Positions 1-11,360 of a stretch of 64,000 bases of DNA are shown here, piece after piece. Position 1 is the stretch's first letter; each line of letters starts with the position of its first letter. A program made the position numbers and the translations under genes. The stretch spans positions 104,770-168,769 of the forward strand of contig ADNK01000150.1 of assembly GCA_000320545.1 (NCBI GenBank), given 5' to 3'. A model generated the notes under the pieces. That model had not been told where the DNA came from and ran no database searches. It saw only the letters and a program-made list of their open reading frames with translations. Origin of the DNA: Bigelowiella natans CCMP2755 (lineage: Eukaryota; Cercozoa; Chlorarachniophyceae).

Positions 1-1903
1 CCGCTTCTCAGCAGCCTCCTGGAGAGCAGCTGCCTTTTCCTTCTCCAGCTGTGCATGGGCCTCCCCCACCTTCTCGGCTCGTTCTCTGCTCGCTGCAGCT
101 TCAGCCTCCGCCTCAGTCCTTGCCTTTTCAGAGGTCTTTAGTTTTTCCTCAGCCGTGTGAAGCTTGGCTTCTGCCTCGGCCCTTGCTTTTTCTACGGTCT
201 CTAGCCTCTTCTTAGCCGTGTGAAGCTTGTCTTGTGCCTTGATTCTTGCTTTTTCCGAGGCCAATAGGTTAGTTGCAGCCGTCTGTAGCTTGGCCTCCGC
301 CTCGACCCGTGCCTCCTTGAATGCCTTTAAGCTCTCCTCGGCATCCACTCGCGCCTTTTCAGAGGTCTTAAGGTCGTTCTCGGCGCTGACACGGCCTTCC
401 TCAGCGGCCGCCGCGTTGCTCTGAAGCTGCTCCACCGTGGCTTTCGTCTCCTTCATCAGGGCCTTCATCTAGTATTCGTTGTTGCGGTTTTGGGCGGCAA
501 ATAAGTCGTTACAACACTCGCATAAAAGATGCAAGCGGCGCTTCGAATAATCCAAAGTTGTGTTTGAACGTTGGTCGGTGGGACTGGCGGGGTTATTTCC
601 ACCATCTCAGCCCCACAGACTGACGAGTTGAGAGGTTGGGTAGTACTCCGACAATAATGTCAAAACACATTCAAGAATTGCTCGCCATTTTTTTTACTAT
701 AATTTTGGACAGCAGGCAAATCATGCCAGAATATACTACCTTTGCTTCAGCTGCCTCTCTTTCCTTCTGTTTCTTTAGAGTACGCAAGAGCAACTCCTAC
801 CATTTGTCACCAACGAGCAGACAGCGTTCGGATAATTATGGTGAATCGAGTGGTCAGAATGATGTAAGAGCTAAATGCGAAACAACCAAAACCCTTCTCC
901 CCCTCTTCCATATCTCTACTCGCAACATCTATCTATTGGCTAGTGAGCGCACATCGTCATCATCGTCGTCACCATCATCACCATCATCATCATCATCATC
1001 GTAATAGCGGCTCAGGGGGTGTCACTATACTGCTCGTCCTTGGTTCGTTACCTTGTACTTAATCAGAGATTTGCTCAGAGTGGAGGCTGCGATCATCGAG
1101 AAAAGAGGAGCAATGCGTCAATTGCATAGTACCAATGGGATGATAAAAACCAACATGTGATTGTACTTGGGTAACCTTCCTCCTTTTGTTTGCCATTCTC
1201 ACTGACGAGACGCTCTATCTCTTCATTTTGCTTCGCCGTTTGCTGCTCAAGCTCCCGGATCCTCTCCTGTGCCTGCTGCCGCTGCTGCTGCTGCTGTGTG
1301 CACCATCCACACCACCCACACCGCCATATCCCACGAAGAAGCAGGCGAATAGATATGATGTTAGAGGAGTTCGTTATAGTTTCGGATTATGGGGGAATGT
1401 ATAATTGTTGTTGGTAAACTTTAGTTTCGCCCTCTTCCTCTCCCCCTCCCCGTGTTGCGATACCCACAAACCAAGTGGCGTTTAGATCTCAAAGAGGAAG
1501 GGAGAAAATGATTTTTTTGGTGAAGGTGCTGCGCTACCTCCCCCGATGACGATTCCCCATTCGTTGTCGTCGGTGCTGAGCTCTGCGACATATCCTGCAC
1601 ATGGGGGACAACAACCGATAGGAATAACCATAATAATAATAATTATAATGATAGAAGAAGAAGAAGAAGAAGAAGAAGAAGAAGAAGAAGAAGAAGGGGA
1701 AGAAGAAGAAGAAGAAGAAGGGGAAGTTGGATGAGGAGATTGGAAAATAAGAAGTTGAGTAAGTAGCGGGAGTAGGAGTATCATTACAGTGATGGAGCTG
1801 CTGCTGCTGCTGCTGGTGGTTATAGGACGTACCTCGATTCTTGACTCAAGGCGAGATATCATCTCCTCGCTCTAAGCAACAACCAAACCATCATCAACAT
1901 CTC

Positions 1904-1943
<40 letters not shown>

Positions 1944-3015
1944 TTCTCTCTCTCCCCCCCACTCTCTCTATCACTAAAACCGTGGCCATCATGCACCTGC
2001 TTAAGCTTATCTTGGAGTTTGGCTTCATTCGCCTTGTGGTTGGACGTCATTTCTTGGGCCTAACAGTAACGACAGATCATAACGATAATGACGCCTTTGG
2101 AAAGTCTATTCGACAGGATGGAAAGGCACTCATGCATGGTGTTTGGGTATGCGTCGTTGAGTGGATCCACTCTTCTTCTTCTTCTTCTTCTTCTTCTTCT
2201 TCTTCCTTGGGACAACAAACCTGCTGTAGTTGAGCTTTCAGGCCCTCGATTATCTCAGGAGAAGGTGCAAGTTTCTTCGCGGTGATACAGCAGCAGCAGC
2301 AGTAGTAGTGTAGAAGGAATAGTAGTAGAGTGAGAATAGCGAGTCATGCTAACACGCCACATACTGAAAAAAGTGGAGAATCAAACATCTCTCCTCCCAC
2401 CTCTCAAGACCCCTAACCCACTTTTGAAGAATAAAACCGATGAGCCGCATAGCATCTCTGCTGCATCGTCATTTCTTGATACCTCTGAGGGTGGTCCCGA
2501 CTCGTTTTTACTTTGTTGACTGTATTATACGGGGATCGATAGTTTGTGCGACAAAGACTTGCATATGAAAGCCTCTACACTCATTGATTTGAACCCCCCC
2601 CCCCCCCCCGTATAGACACAAACGCACGTATATGCATACTCGATTCATATTTCTCTCTAAATAATTAAGTCGTATACATTAGGATATGAAATCAGATCGG
2701 CACTGTCAGGTTTGATGCCAGTTCCAACTGTTTGTGTTGTTTTTTTCTACTGTTAATTTGAGTCATTCCTAACCTTCCCGTTGGAGATTTGCTAGCTTTT
2801 TTCTAAGCGCATTTAAAAGAAGCATTTTCTATCGGATACAATGACAAGGACTGTTTATCATCATTGACTGTATTAACCTGTTTCACTTTGGCCTTGAGTG
2901 ATTTGTTGACTGCTAAGATCTTTTGACACTGCTTTGCCATCTCTATTAAAGATATCAATGCAGCGAAAAGAAGGGGCTCAGTGTGTACGTGTGCGTGGGT
3001 GCGTGCTTGCAGTGT

Positions 3016-3054
<39 letters not shown>

Positions 3055-3488
3055 CATCGTCGACACATATTCCAATGGGAAGTTGATCAAGCGAACAAAT
3101 TCCTCATTATAAGACATCGACCTTGTAGATTCTTATCTTTTCGCTTCATCTTGAGTCTCTGCTTCAGAACGAGGTCTATAAGCTCAGAAGCCTGAAGCCC
3201 TGTCAACGTGGCCTTTAGGGCCTGCAGCTTTTCCTCCTGCAAGTTTTAATGGCATTCACTTCTGCTCAGCTCATCCGGAACAACGAAACTTGTATGTTTA
3301 CACACAACCCCCACCCTTTGATATCCACCGCTGTGAATCCAATATGGAAAATAAAGGCGCGCCCAGAAGAAAAATTGGTTGAATTGTGTGGAAACTCGTT
3401 CCCAAAATAGACTATTCATCCCCTTGCTCTGCAACGGAGCAAAATAAATTACCTCCCCCTTCGGAGACTCTACGGAGGCCGCGCTCAT
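1..3488 (-). CDS. Coiled-coil protein, 11 exons, truncated by the left edge
   Basis: Minus-strand gene rebuilt from 11 exons: 3453-3488, 3122-3236, 2878-2942, 2422-2484, 2221-2274, 1997-2059, 1833-1871, 1176-1293, 1052-1086, 740-796 and 1-468 (open at the window edge). Every junction has GT and AG and preserves codon phase. The start is the ATG at 3488 (MSAASVESPKGE), followed by a phase-0 donor. All exons encode charged Glu/Lys/Gln/Ala heptad-like sequence, for example KQKEREAAEAK and QERIRELEQQ. The last exon holds internal repeats of the type SEKARxxAExxL every 20-30 residues, typical of a long parallel coiled coil. No catalytic domain is visible, so the role may be structural (cytoskeleton or scaffold); this is inference. 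Introns carry (GAA)n, (CT)n and (GT)n. Exon 4 and the acceptor of exon 5 are the least certain. Confidence 0.78.
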
Positions 3489-3693
3489 GATGGCGCTGGA
3501 GGAGGGGGCGGAACCAGCTCAGCGGCCAAGAGCTCGGTTCGTACAGCACAGCAGAAGCCGAAGGCGACGAAATCAGGTTTTAAACCATGCAGGACCGTGG
3601 TTCGAGTGGAGCCGCTGAACGATTCTGATCCTTTTAACATTGAGCGACAACCGATAATTATCTTTTTCACAAATTTCCCCCGGCATTCACACT

Positions 3694-5065
3694 ATGTCAG
3701 GAATTAAGAGAGTGTCCAGCCTCATGCCCAGCCGCGATGAACATGAAATTCGAGTAATCGATGTGATTCCTCTCCTAATGTAACGGCAATAGCGATATAT
3801 TCCCATGAAAACACCGTCAGATGACTTACTGCTGGTGACGCGAAGTAGGATCGAGATCACGTCATCTGTGTGCTCAAACAGCTCGGCAAAATGTTCTGGG
3901 TTAGTTGGCGGCTAAGAGCAGGGTAGTGGCCAGACCGATGAGTGCTCGGTTGTTTTAAGGGCATATTTTGGTCTAAAATGGAGGGAATGCCACTTTTTGC
4001 ATGTTTTTGGGTTGGTTGCGTGCAGATAGAGAGCAGGGCTCCCGTAATCATCACATCGCAAACAAAGGAACCAACCCCACCCGCTACCCAGCAGCTCCTT
4101 CCTCCCACCTTACTTGCTGCCCACCATTTAGCAAAGTGAGAACTCGGGTCAGACTACTGCAGAGTCCGGGTTAGTGCGGGAAAACTCCTCCGAAAAGCCC
4201 ACGCATCGCGTATGTGCTGACGCGGATGCTCGAAGGGCTTGATAGCAGCTTCGAAGAGCTCGAACTCGGCGTGGAGGTGACTGCGAAGGAGGTGCCGGAA
4301 CTTCGAAAAAAGCTTCGTCAGGCCGCGGAAGACGTGAAAAAAATCGCTTATTTGACCAAGAAGAAACGCCATGCGGTACTGAAGGAGAAGTTAGATCAGG
4401 AGCGCGAGACTCTCGACACTGCGGACCGAGAAGGGGCCCAGTTGTTACTGGAGAAATACAACCGGCTGTGGAAGGAGGAGGAAAACATGATTGACAAACA
4501 GGCGGATCGAGAGCTCATGGTTCGTTCTGCCCCGTGTTATAAAGCTCTTGATGTAATCAATACGTCCCTTCTTCGGAAGGATCGCAAGTCATTGCAGAAA
4601 CAGCTCCAGCAGCGCAACCGGAACCTCAAGGAAACAGAACGCCAAGCCAAGGCCATGGAAAGCGAGCTCAAAACGATAAATGCTAAGTTTGAGAAATTTA
4701 AATTCGAAGCTCAGGAGAAGTATAATAAGCTCAAGCGTCAAGCTTCCAAAAAAATAACTGAGCTCAACGAGGAGCTAATTCGAACGAAAGCGCAGCTTGA
4801 AGTTTACAAAAGCCAAGCCTCGGTTGTAGCTCCAAAACATGTTATATCTGCGAACACAATCGCATCCTTGGAGAGAAATCTATGTCCTTTCTTCGTTCAG
4901 GGGAAATGTAAATTTGGAGCCAAATGTCACCATGTGCACGATACACGGTTCCACGCAAGAAAACAGGAAGACGATTTTGGAGAAAGCAAGATGGATGCTC
5001 AGATGGCCCAGATGGGCCTCCAGGAGACAACAGACGATGATGATTATATTTGGCAATGGCGATAG
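3694..5065 (+). CDS. CCCH zinc-finger coiled-coil protein
   Basis: Three-exon model: 3694-3753 (starts MSGIKRVSSLMPSRDE), 3849-3899 and 4175-5065, all phase 0, about 333 residues. The large last exon encodes a long charged coiled coil (about residues 55-250). Near the C terminus is one canonical CCCH finger, C-x7-C-x5-C-x3-H, with Cys274, Cys282, Cys288 and His292, then an acidic tail ending DDDDYIWQWR. CCCH fingers of this spacing usually bind RNA, so a role in mRNA or tRNA handling is a reasonable inference, but no closer family was recognised. The start lies 206 bp from the divergent coiled-coil gene, so the two probably share a promoter region. The large exon is certain; the two small 5' exons rest on phase and splice motifs only. 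Confidence 0.83.
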
Positions 5066-5744
5066 TGTTCGTATATGACTACTAGCTAGAGCGGGAAAAC
5101 ACACAAAATTGCGGGATATATTTAATATAGTCTGCAAAATTGATTGAATGAGCTAAGGCGCATATAGTACTGTGGGTAGGTAGATTAAAAAAAAACAGCA
5201 TCCATTTTTGGGAACTTTCAGTATGTTGTTCGTACATCGGAGCGCATAGATCTGAGGCAATTCTGAAAAGATAAAATGAAGCGGTCTGTATCGTAGATTA
5301 AGTTTTCCCCCAGCATGCTTAATGCATGTATACCCAAGATGCTGATTGTGTACCACGTGTACCTTAATTGTTGAATTCATGACCTACATGTAATGTAAAT
5401 ATGTTTATGCACATATCTAGATTGTAACAAGATATGTGTAGGTACGGCGCATACATGGCATAGCTCTTCTTAGTCATTGCGTCGAACAATGTTTCAGTGC
5501 GCCCACTACATTTTGCGCCTGATGCGTCCATGAGGCATGCACATGTATTTACATGTGCATGCATTGATGTTGAATCGATAGCATGTCTAGGCGTCCGTTT
5601 CATACTTGCATTTAGTAACAATGCGCACAACGCTAGATCGAACGTGTCAATCTTACGACAACATTTGCGACACCATAGATGTGCTTTCCCATGCATGAAA
5701 CGCATGTGAATGTGTTGCAGAAAACAACAAGACAAACACAGTTC

Positions 5745-6030
5745 AAGCGCTGTAGCTCTTGACGTTGCATCATGACAGCTACATTGGGATGAGCGTTGTT
5801 GAATGAACAAAGATCTAATCATTTATTTCGTCATGTCCGTCTCGTGATGTCGATCGTCTACATGGCTTCATAGATGGCTATGCTCGCATGTGCACACAAC
5901 GCCTAACGTGCAATCGCGAGGTGTGAGGTGCTTAGGCTTTTGTACGTTTGCAAACCCGCAAACAAACTCAACTTAAGCGCTGTAGCATTGCAAAGCTACA
6001 TTAGGATGACGCTTGAAAAAAATGAACACA
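5745..6030. repeat. Two copies of a dispersed hairpin-like repeat
   Basis: Copy 1 (about 5745-5810) and copy 2 (about 5974-6030) share the frame AAGCGCTGTAGC, a short variable loop, then AGCTACATTAGGATGA or a one-base variant, then a TTGAA-rich tail. GCTGTAGC and GCTACA are nearly complementary, so each copy can fold into a small stem. Related copies appear at 48541-48590, around 48640 and at 62572-62632. Confidence 0.6.
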
Positions 6031-6798
6031 TTCATCGCTTCAGTGCATTCGTCTCACATGCATCCGCTGGGGACCCTCCATCTTTAAGATCAGGGTGTTC
6101 ATTAAACACAGAAGAAGACGTGCATTTTCATCTTTTTTGAGTGCATCACCATGCGAGTCATACATGACTGTTTGAAATGAATTGGAAATCCAGAAATGAC
6201 GTCATCTTCGAGCTCACATGTTCATGTAGGTTCTGAAATCACGGATGGTACATGATTACATTCTTGTAGGCTTCGTAAAAATGCAGCGGTAGAAAAAAAA
6301 TGAGCAACCTGTCAGAGGAGGAGGAGGAGGATCATCATTTTCAATTCTGATCTGCACATGTCAGCAAACAAACACGCCCTCCCACCGCTTTCTTCTCACC
6401 CCCCATGCCCAAATGACCACATTCAGGGCTCCTTTGCCGCGTTCATCCTTCATTGTCGCACTGCAATCGTGCATGCACATGAAAAAATGACAAGCGCAAA
6501 CATTGAACATTGAACATTGAACATTGAAAACAGAACAAAGCATTGATCAAAACCACATGCGCCAGAACCACATGGGAGACAGGCATGTGCACGCAGCAGA
6601 GCCTCAACAAACATCATTGCAAGGACTTGTCATCACCCTGTTGAAGGTGAGTGAAGGCTGACAGCCATCGTGTTGTCAGGAGCAATCAGAAAGTGTCCAA
6701 CTTCTGACGACTCAGCGTCATGAAAAAACCAAGAAAAAACATTGGTGCTCCATTAGCGGCCATTGCTAGATTGCGGTGTGACCTGAGTGTTGTTTAAC

Positions 6799-6858
6799 TG
6801 CGACATGACGTATTGTTCCTGCGACATGACGTATTGTTCCTGCGACATGACGAATGGG
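6799..6858 (+). repeat. 21-bp tandem repeat, about 2.8 units
   Basis: Two perfect 21-bp units starting TGCGACATGACG at 6799 and 6820, plus a partial third from 6841. The unit length is a multiple of three and the frame is open into the glycosyltransferase exon, so if translation began at the ATG at 6805 it would encode a repeated Cys-Asp-Met-Thr-Tyr-Cys-Ser. I place the start downstream instead. Confidence 0.8.
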
Positions 6859-6972
6859 TTGTCGCACGCCTGTGTTTATTCGCCGAGTTTGAAGCACATC
6901 TGTGCTGCCGCTGGCTACGTACAACGACCTGGAAAAATCCACAACGTCGTCCCCTGCCCAGTTCGGGGAGGT

Positions 6973-7665
6973 ATGAGGAACACGATGTGGCAAGCGTGGG
7001 TACCACTCACCTTCCTAACGATTTCGGCCGTCATCGATGTGAGCGTCAATACGGCTCACTTTTTGCGGCCATCCGAACTGAAGCCAGGGAGGAAATTTGA
7101 TGTAGGCAGGGACACTGCAGATATAGTCGTGCTAAGCTGGATCCGGGCGATAGTGTGCTTTACGACCTTGCTTACCGTGCTCTTCATGCCGAAGAAACTG
7201 CCACTCTCCCAGTGGATCAGTTCTGGGACCTTGTTGGTCATCCTCGTGTACCTAGCAATCAAAGCGGCAAACTTCGATGACGTCGCTGATCAGGGAGGCC
7301 TGTTCGAGACGTCGTTCGTATTTGCCTTCGTTGAGCTCCTGTCAGTCCTGTGTCTGGTTAAACTGTATAGATTCCCTAGTGGAACGAAGGGCAGCTGGGG
7401 CATGTCAGCTTCAAGTCTTGGAAGAGTAAGCGGGGGACAACATGACGAGGAATTCATAGACGCAGAACCGGACACCGGGGGGTTTGGAAATCCTTACCTC
7501 AGGTACACGATCCTATACGCTGGACTAATTCTCGTGATTTCTACTATGCCAATCTGGATGGCAGCTATCATTCCGGGCACCATCCACGTCCTCAACATCG
7601 CCTTCCTGGCGTTCTTCAGCATCATGTGGATATGGATCGCATGCAACGCGGTCCACAACTTCCGC

Positions 7666-7712
<47 letters not shown>

Positions 7713-9429
7713 CATATATAATGTTCTCTAAATATGAATAACATGATAAAATGATATCATTTATACTATATATTATTCGAATCGACATTAACTGCTTGCC
7801 TTGATGGACAGATCGGGTATCGACCCGTGACAAAGCTTGGCGCGCTCAGGACTATCAGGAAAAGGGTTTTTCGGCACGCCGTAATCATTCCTATTTACAC
7901 TGAGGAGCTCAGCCTCTTGTACGAATGCATTGGATCCCTGGTTGGTCCGATGAATAAGATTTATAATAATGGTGGCGATGGTGATGATGAATAATAACGA
8001 AGAATGATAATGGTTTCAACACGATCACCATGGTGATGCAAAATTCTCTTATAAAGTGCGGTGTCCCATCCCTTTTTCCAATGTGGTATTCCTTAATCAC
8101 CTTCCAATAATTTTCCGTAACTCTAGCCCCTTTGATCACTTGATACACCAGGTGCTGCAAGGGGAGGAGATGAGGCAGCGGATGGTTGTCGTAGTGAGCT
8201 TCGAGAGCAAGACACCTCAGGTAGCAGAGAAGATGCGGAAAGTCACCAAGCGTTACGGAAAGTTGTTCGGCAAACTCCTCGTAGTCAAGCACACGCTCAT
8301 TGCTAGCAGAGAGATTCCGGGTGCATGCTCCAATAAAAATTATGGGCTTCGCGCTGCCCATGCCTATCTGCAACGAAAATTTGGCAAGAATCGTGAGAAA
8401 AGCTTCATGATTCACAATTTCGACGACACGGGGGACCGAGGTAGTTCTACTGCTCTGCAAGAATTTAACCCCGGCCAAGGATGGAAGGAAGAAGCGCACG
8501 GCGAGGAAAAAAAGGGAAACGCTGCTGCTTCTATTTCCTCGATGGCGTTCACTTGCACCACTACAGACACCGACAGCATGTTTCATCCAGAATACTTTCT
8601 CACGCTTGAGGCCGTATACAACGCTAAGAATCCTCGTCTTGACGCAGATCCAAAGATGGTGGCGTGGCAGCCTCCGCTTTTCTATAACTGGGATCTGGAC
8701 AAACGGCCGTTTTTCGTTCGTGTGACTGGAATCATTCGCGCAATGATGATGCTGGGAGGCCTCATATCGTTTGATTTGAACCCAATGTCCACCTTTTCTT
8801 ACCCTTTGGAGCTGGGGGCGCGAACAGGGTGATATTCGGGAAACAGGGGATGTGGATGGTGGTGGATGTTGCTTTTGTGGCTGTTCCTTGTCATTGTACT
8901 TTATATTATTAGCGAAAGCAAGATACGTCATATTGCTCAGTGTGTTTTTTATCATTATTTCTACTCGATATGTTGTATGTTCAGTGTGGTTTTTACTATG
9001 ATTCCTGCCATTATCCTGAATTAACAGCATCATCCCTTGCCCGCAGAACTTTCATCACTAAGATGCCGCTGCCATGATAACACACAAACACGATCAGATA
9101 TCTTAACCCCCGGTATGGAGTGGATGATATCATCGCAAAGGTGATGCTCACAATAACGTGGATTCCTCTATTTTCTCTTCCTTCGACCTGATCCCTCACA
9201 TATTGGATTTTTCAAGCCATAGCAGCGACATACTTCGTTGTTAGTCTTGCCGTGATTCATATGAGGATGCTTTGCATGCATGTAGGTGAGGTGGATGTGC
9301 GGCACAGGCGAATCGGTGAGGATGAGCAGCAAATATAGATAAGAACTTTTCATTGAATCCATCGCTGTATCATACCGTTGATAGCATTCACAAAACAGTA
9401 GTCCTCTTCAAATTATCACCATCACTTGA

Positions 9430-9466
<37 letters not shown>

Positions 9467-9836
9467 GTGATAGTAGCATTAATCATCTATCAAATAGGTT
9501 CCTGTCGAACTGCTACCAATCCCAAACATATCCGGTCCGACAAGCGGCAGTAACCTCTCAGAGGAATTGCATGAGTGGTCGCGTCAAGTCCGCAGGTGCC
9601 GGCTCCTCTACTTTTCCATCCTCAACATTGGGAAGCGCACCTGAACATTTACCTTCTTTTCTTATCTGTTTCGATTGATTATGACAAGGTGGATCGTGGG
9701 TGCATCGGAGTCGTTTCACTACTTCCTCATTCACTTCAAGGGGGACCCATTGTTCGCGGGCCTCCGCTGGCTTTTCCTCTTTTTCACCTACTACGGGGTA
9801 TTACCATCTCCTGTGCCCCCTTGACATATTCGACGT

Positions 9837-9877
<41 letters not shown>

Positions 9878-10625
9878 ACTCTCATCCTTGTACTAAATAT
9901 ATTGAAGAGTCCCCACGCTCATACACAATCGTCGTTGTCGTTGTCATCGTCGCCCTCTTCACCTACAGGTATTGCTCTGCAGTGCTGCAGTGTTCCAAAT
10001 CCTAGCGTCCGTGCCCCTTCCATGGGTGGATTATCCAGCCGTGCACTACCACTCGGGTGGGAAGACTAGAGACTTCAATCTACGCTACCTTGGCCTAATG
10101 GCCCTGACAGTGCAATACATCGTGTTCGCCGTCGCATTCGTGATTGACCATTATGCAGTGCGGATGATGCGAATCAGGGAGTCGATCCACCCTCTTCGGA
10201 ATCTGGCGCACTGGTTGCTGGCGCCGTGGGTGTTGATGGCATACTCTATCGTGGCCTTCACCTCCATTCTCAAATTCGTGTGCGTGGGAAAGAAGCTCGC
10301 CCGGCACGACATGGCGGAGAAAACCGGTCTTCTAGCTGAGAAGCTGCTGCCCACAAACGAGGGGAAATTGAGTGATATTCAGGATGGGGATAATGATCGA
10401 AAGATGAGTGAGAAGATGGACAATCATCCCGCAATCACTGAGGGAAGCAAAGGCGTTGACGCTGGTGGTGATGATAGTTACAAATATAGAACACTCGACG
10501 ATAAGGCAGCTGGTCGAGTGCACGATGAGGAGTTAGGGGAGTATGCTGCTAACGATGGTGATTCTGGTAGTATGCGAGTACGTTTCGGTGGATACTACGA
10601 GCGGGTAGCCTTTTCATGGATGTAA
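6973..10625 (+). CDS. Membrane-bound family 2 glycosyltransferase (processive type)
   Basis: Eight exons: 6973-7668, 7812-7940, 8152-8828, 9098-9140, 9286-9315, 9498-9595, 9689-9797 and 9969-10625, about 812 residues, all phases consistent. The N-terminal exon has several membrane segments. The catalytic domain follows, beginning RHAVIIPIYTEE (the GT2 Rossmann start), with GACSNKNYG (about 332-340), the DxD motif in TTTDTDSM (414-416), VDDIIAK (Asp510/511) and QVRRW (555-559). Together these give the D,D,D,QxxRW signature of cellulose/chitin/hyaluronan-type synthases. Two or three membrane segments and a hydrophilic, acidic tail follow. It should transfer sugars from a nucleotide-sugar donor at the Golgi or plasma membrane; donor and product cannot be read from sequence. 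The ATG at 6973 was chosen because it opens a hydrophobic N terminus. An in-frame ATG at 6805 would add a repeat-coded leader. Confidence 0.9.
7669..7712. repeat. (AT)n microsatellite at the start of intron 1
   Basis: About 20 TA units begin exactly at the donor site of the first glycosyltransferase intron, so the GTATATAT donor is itself part of the repeat. Confidence 0.9.
9433..9465. repeat. (CAG)n microsatellite in a glycosyltransferase intron
   Basis: About ten CAG units lie between exons 5 and 6, offering many possible AG acceptors. The acceptor used in the model (after 9497) lies downstream and restores the LPIPNISGPTSG motif. A (CT)n run at 9841-9877 occupies the intron before the last exon. 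Confidence 0.85.
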
Positions 10626-11360
10626 AAAATGAATCATAGGTTGTTTTATGCAAGAATCAAGTGCTGTTTAACTATGCTTTGATGGTGAACACAATCGATC
10701 AACGAATGATGAAGTCGTACGTGGCACATCGGTACTAGGCAACACAGTGGCACAAATGATCATTTAGATTTTCACTTGTAGAGGTCAACATGCTCAACAA
10801 AATCGTCAAGTCGTATTCTTACACACATGCATGACTTGATCAGATGAGCAGATCAATGATGAAGTCTACAAATCATGCAGACTAAACAACGCCTACACCA
10901 CTAGCTAGCTAGCTAGCTAGACCAGTACGAGCAAGAAGACTTGAACAGCTCAAAGGGCATGCCATGCCCACCTAGCTAGCTATCTAGCTATGTGTGCGCA
11001 TGGATACACACTGCTAGACTGTCGACCGGGACAGCCGACGGCAAAGAAAGCTAGCAACTTCTTGTAATGTCGTACGAATGTGCGTGACACCACGATTGAA
11101 GTGCATGCATGTCTTGCAATTAAATGAATTCACATCAATCCTTACGTAGCGTATTATAAGCAGATCTAGCGATGTGTGCCCTGCAATGAGCCACACAATA
11201 GAAATATATATGACATGAACGTTGTGCCTATATGCCTATATACATCTTAGCTTGGGCTACTCTACTAGTCTAGCACTGATCTGGTGGATAAATCGTCAAT
11301 ATCATTGAATCCAAATGCTGCATGATTAATTGTTTCGAATTTTAGCTACAATATGTGACT
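10626..11360. other. Intergenic spacer rich in CTAG
   Basis: No gene recognised. It contains perfect CTAG tandem tetramers at about 10901-10920 and again around 10972-10990, with scattered CATGCATG words. It separates the convergent 3' ends of the glycosyltransferase (plus) and the SnoaL-hydrolase gene (minus). Confidence 0.6.

Larger units (their letters stand above)
5066..6972. other. Intergenic spacer with hairpin repeats and short tandem repeats
   Basis: No gene was recognised. The stretch is rich in TGCATG/CATGCA words. It holds two related copies of a dispersed element (about 5745-5810 and 5974-6030), a 7-bp tandem (AACATTG)n at 6499-6528, and a 21-bp tandem at 6799-6858 just before the glycosyltransferase gene. 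A minus-strand open frame of 152 codons (5364-5822) has biased His/Cys/Met composition that follows the CATG words; I do not regard it as a gene. Confidence 0.6.

Noticed and set aside
636-2285. Several short open frames rich in Ser, Glu, Leu or Ile on both strands
   Set aside because: They are translations of (GAA)n, (CT)n and (TTC)n runs inside introns of the minus-strand coiled-coil gene.
3410-3707. Plus-strand open stretch with a Gly/Ser/Lys-rich reading (SSAAKSSVRTAQQKPKATKS)
   Set aside because: It has no in-frame ATG after the preceding stop, overlaps the divergent first exon at 3453-3488, and the CCCH gene has a better start at 3694.
5364-5822. 152-codon minus-strand frame
   Set aside because: Its His/Cys/Met composition follows CATG and TGCA words; no domain, and it overlaps a dispersed repeat.
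7909-9033. 374-codon minus-strand frame opposite the glycosyltransferase
   Set aside because: It is the antisense shadow of exon 3; the plus strand carries the conserved GT2 motifs.
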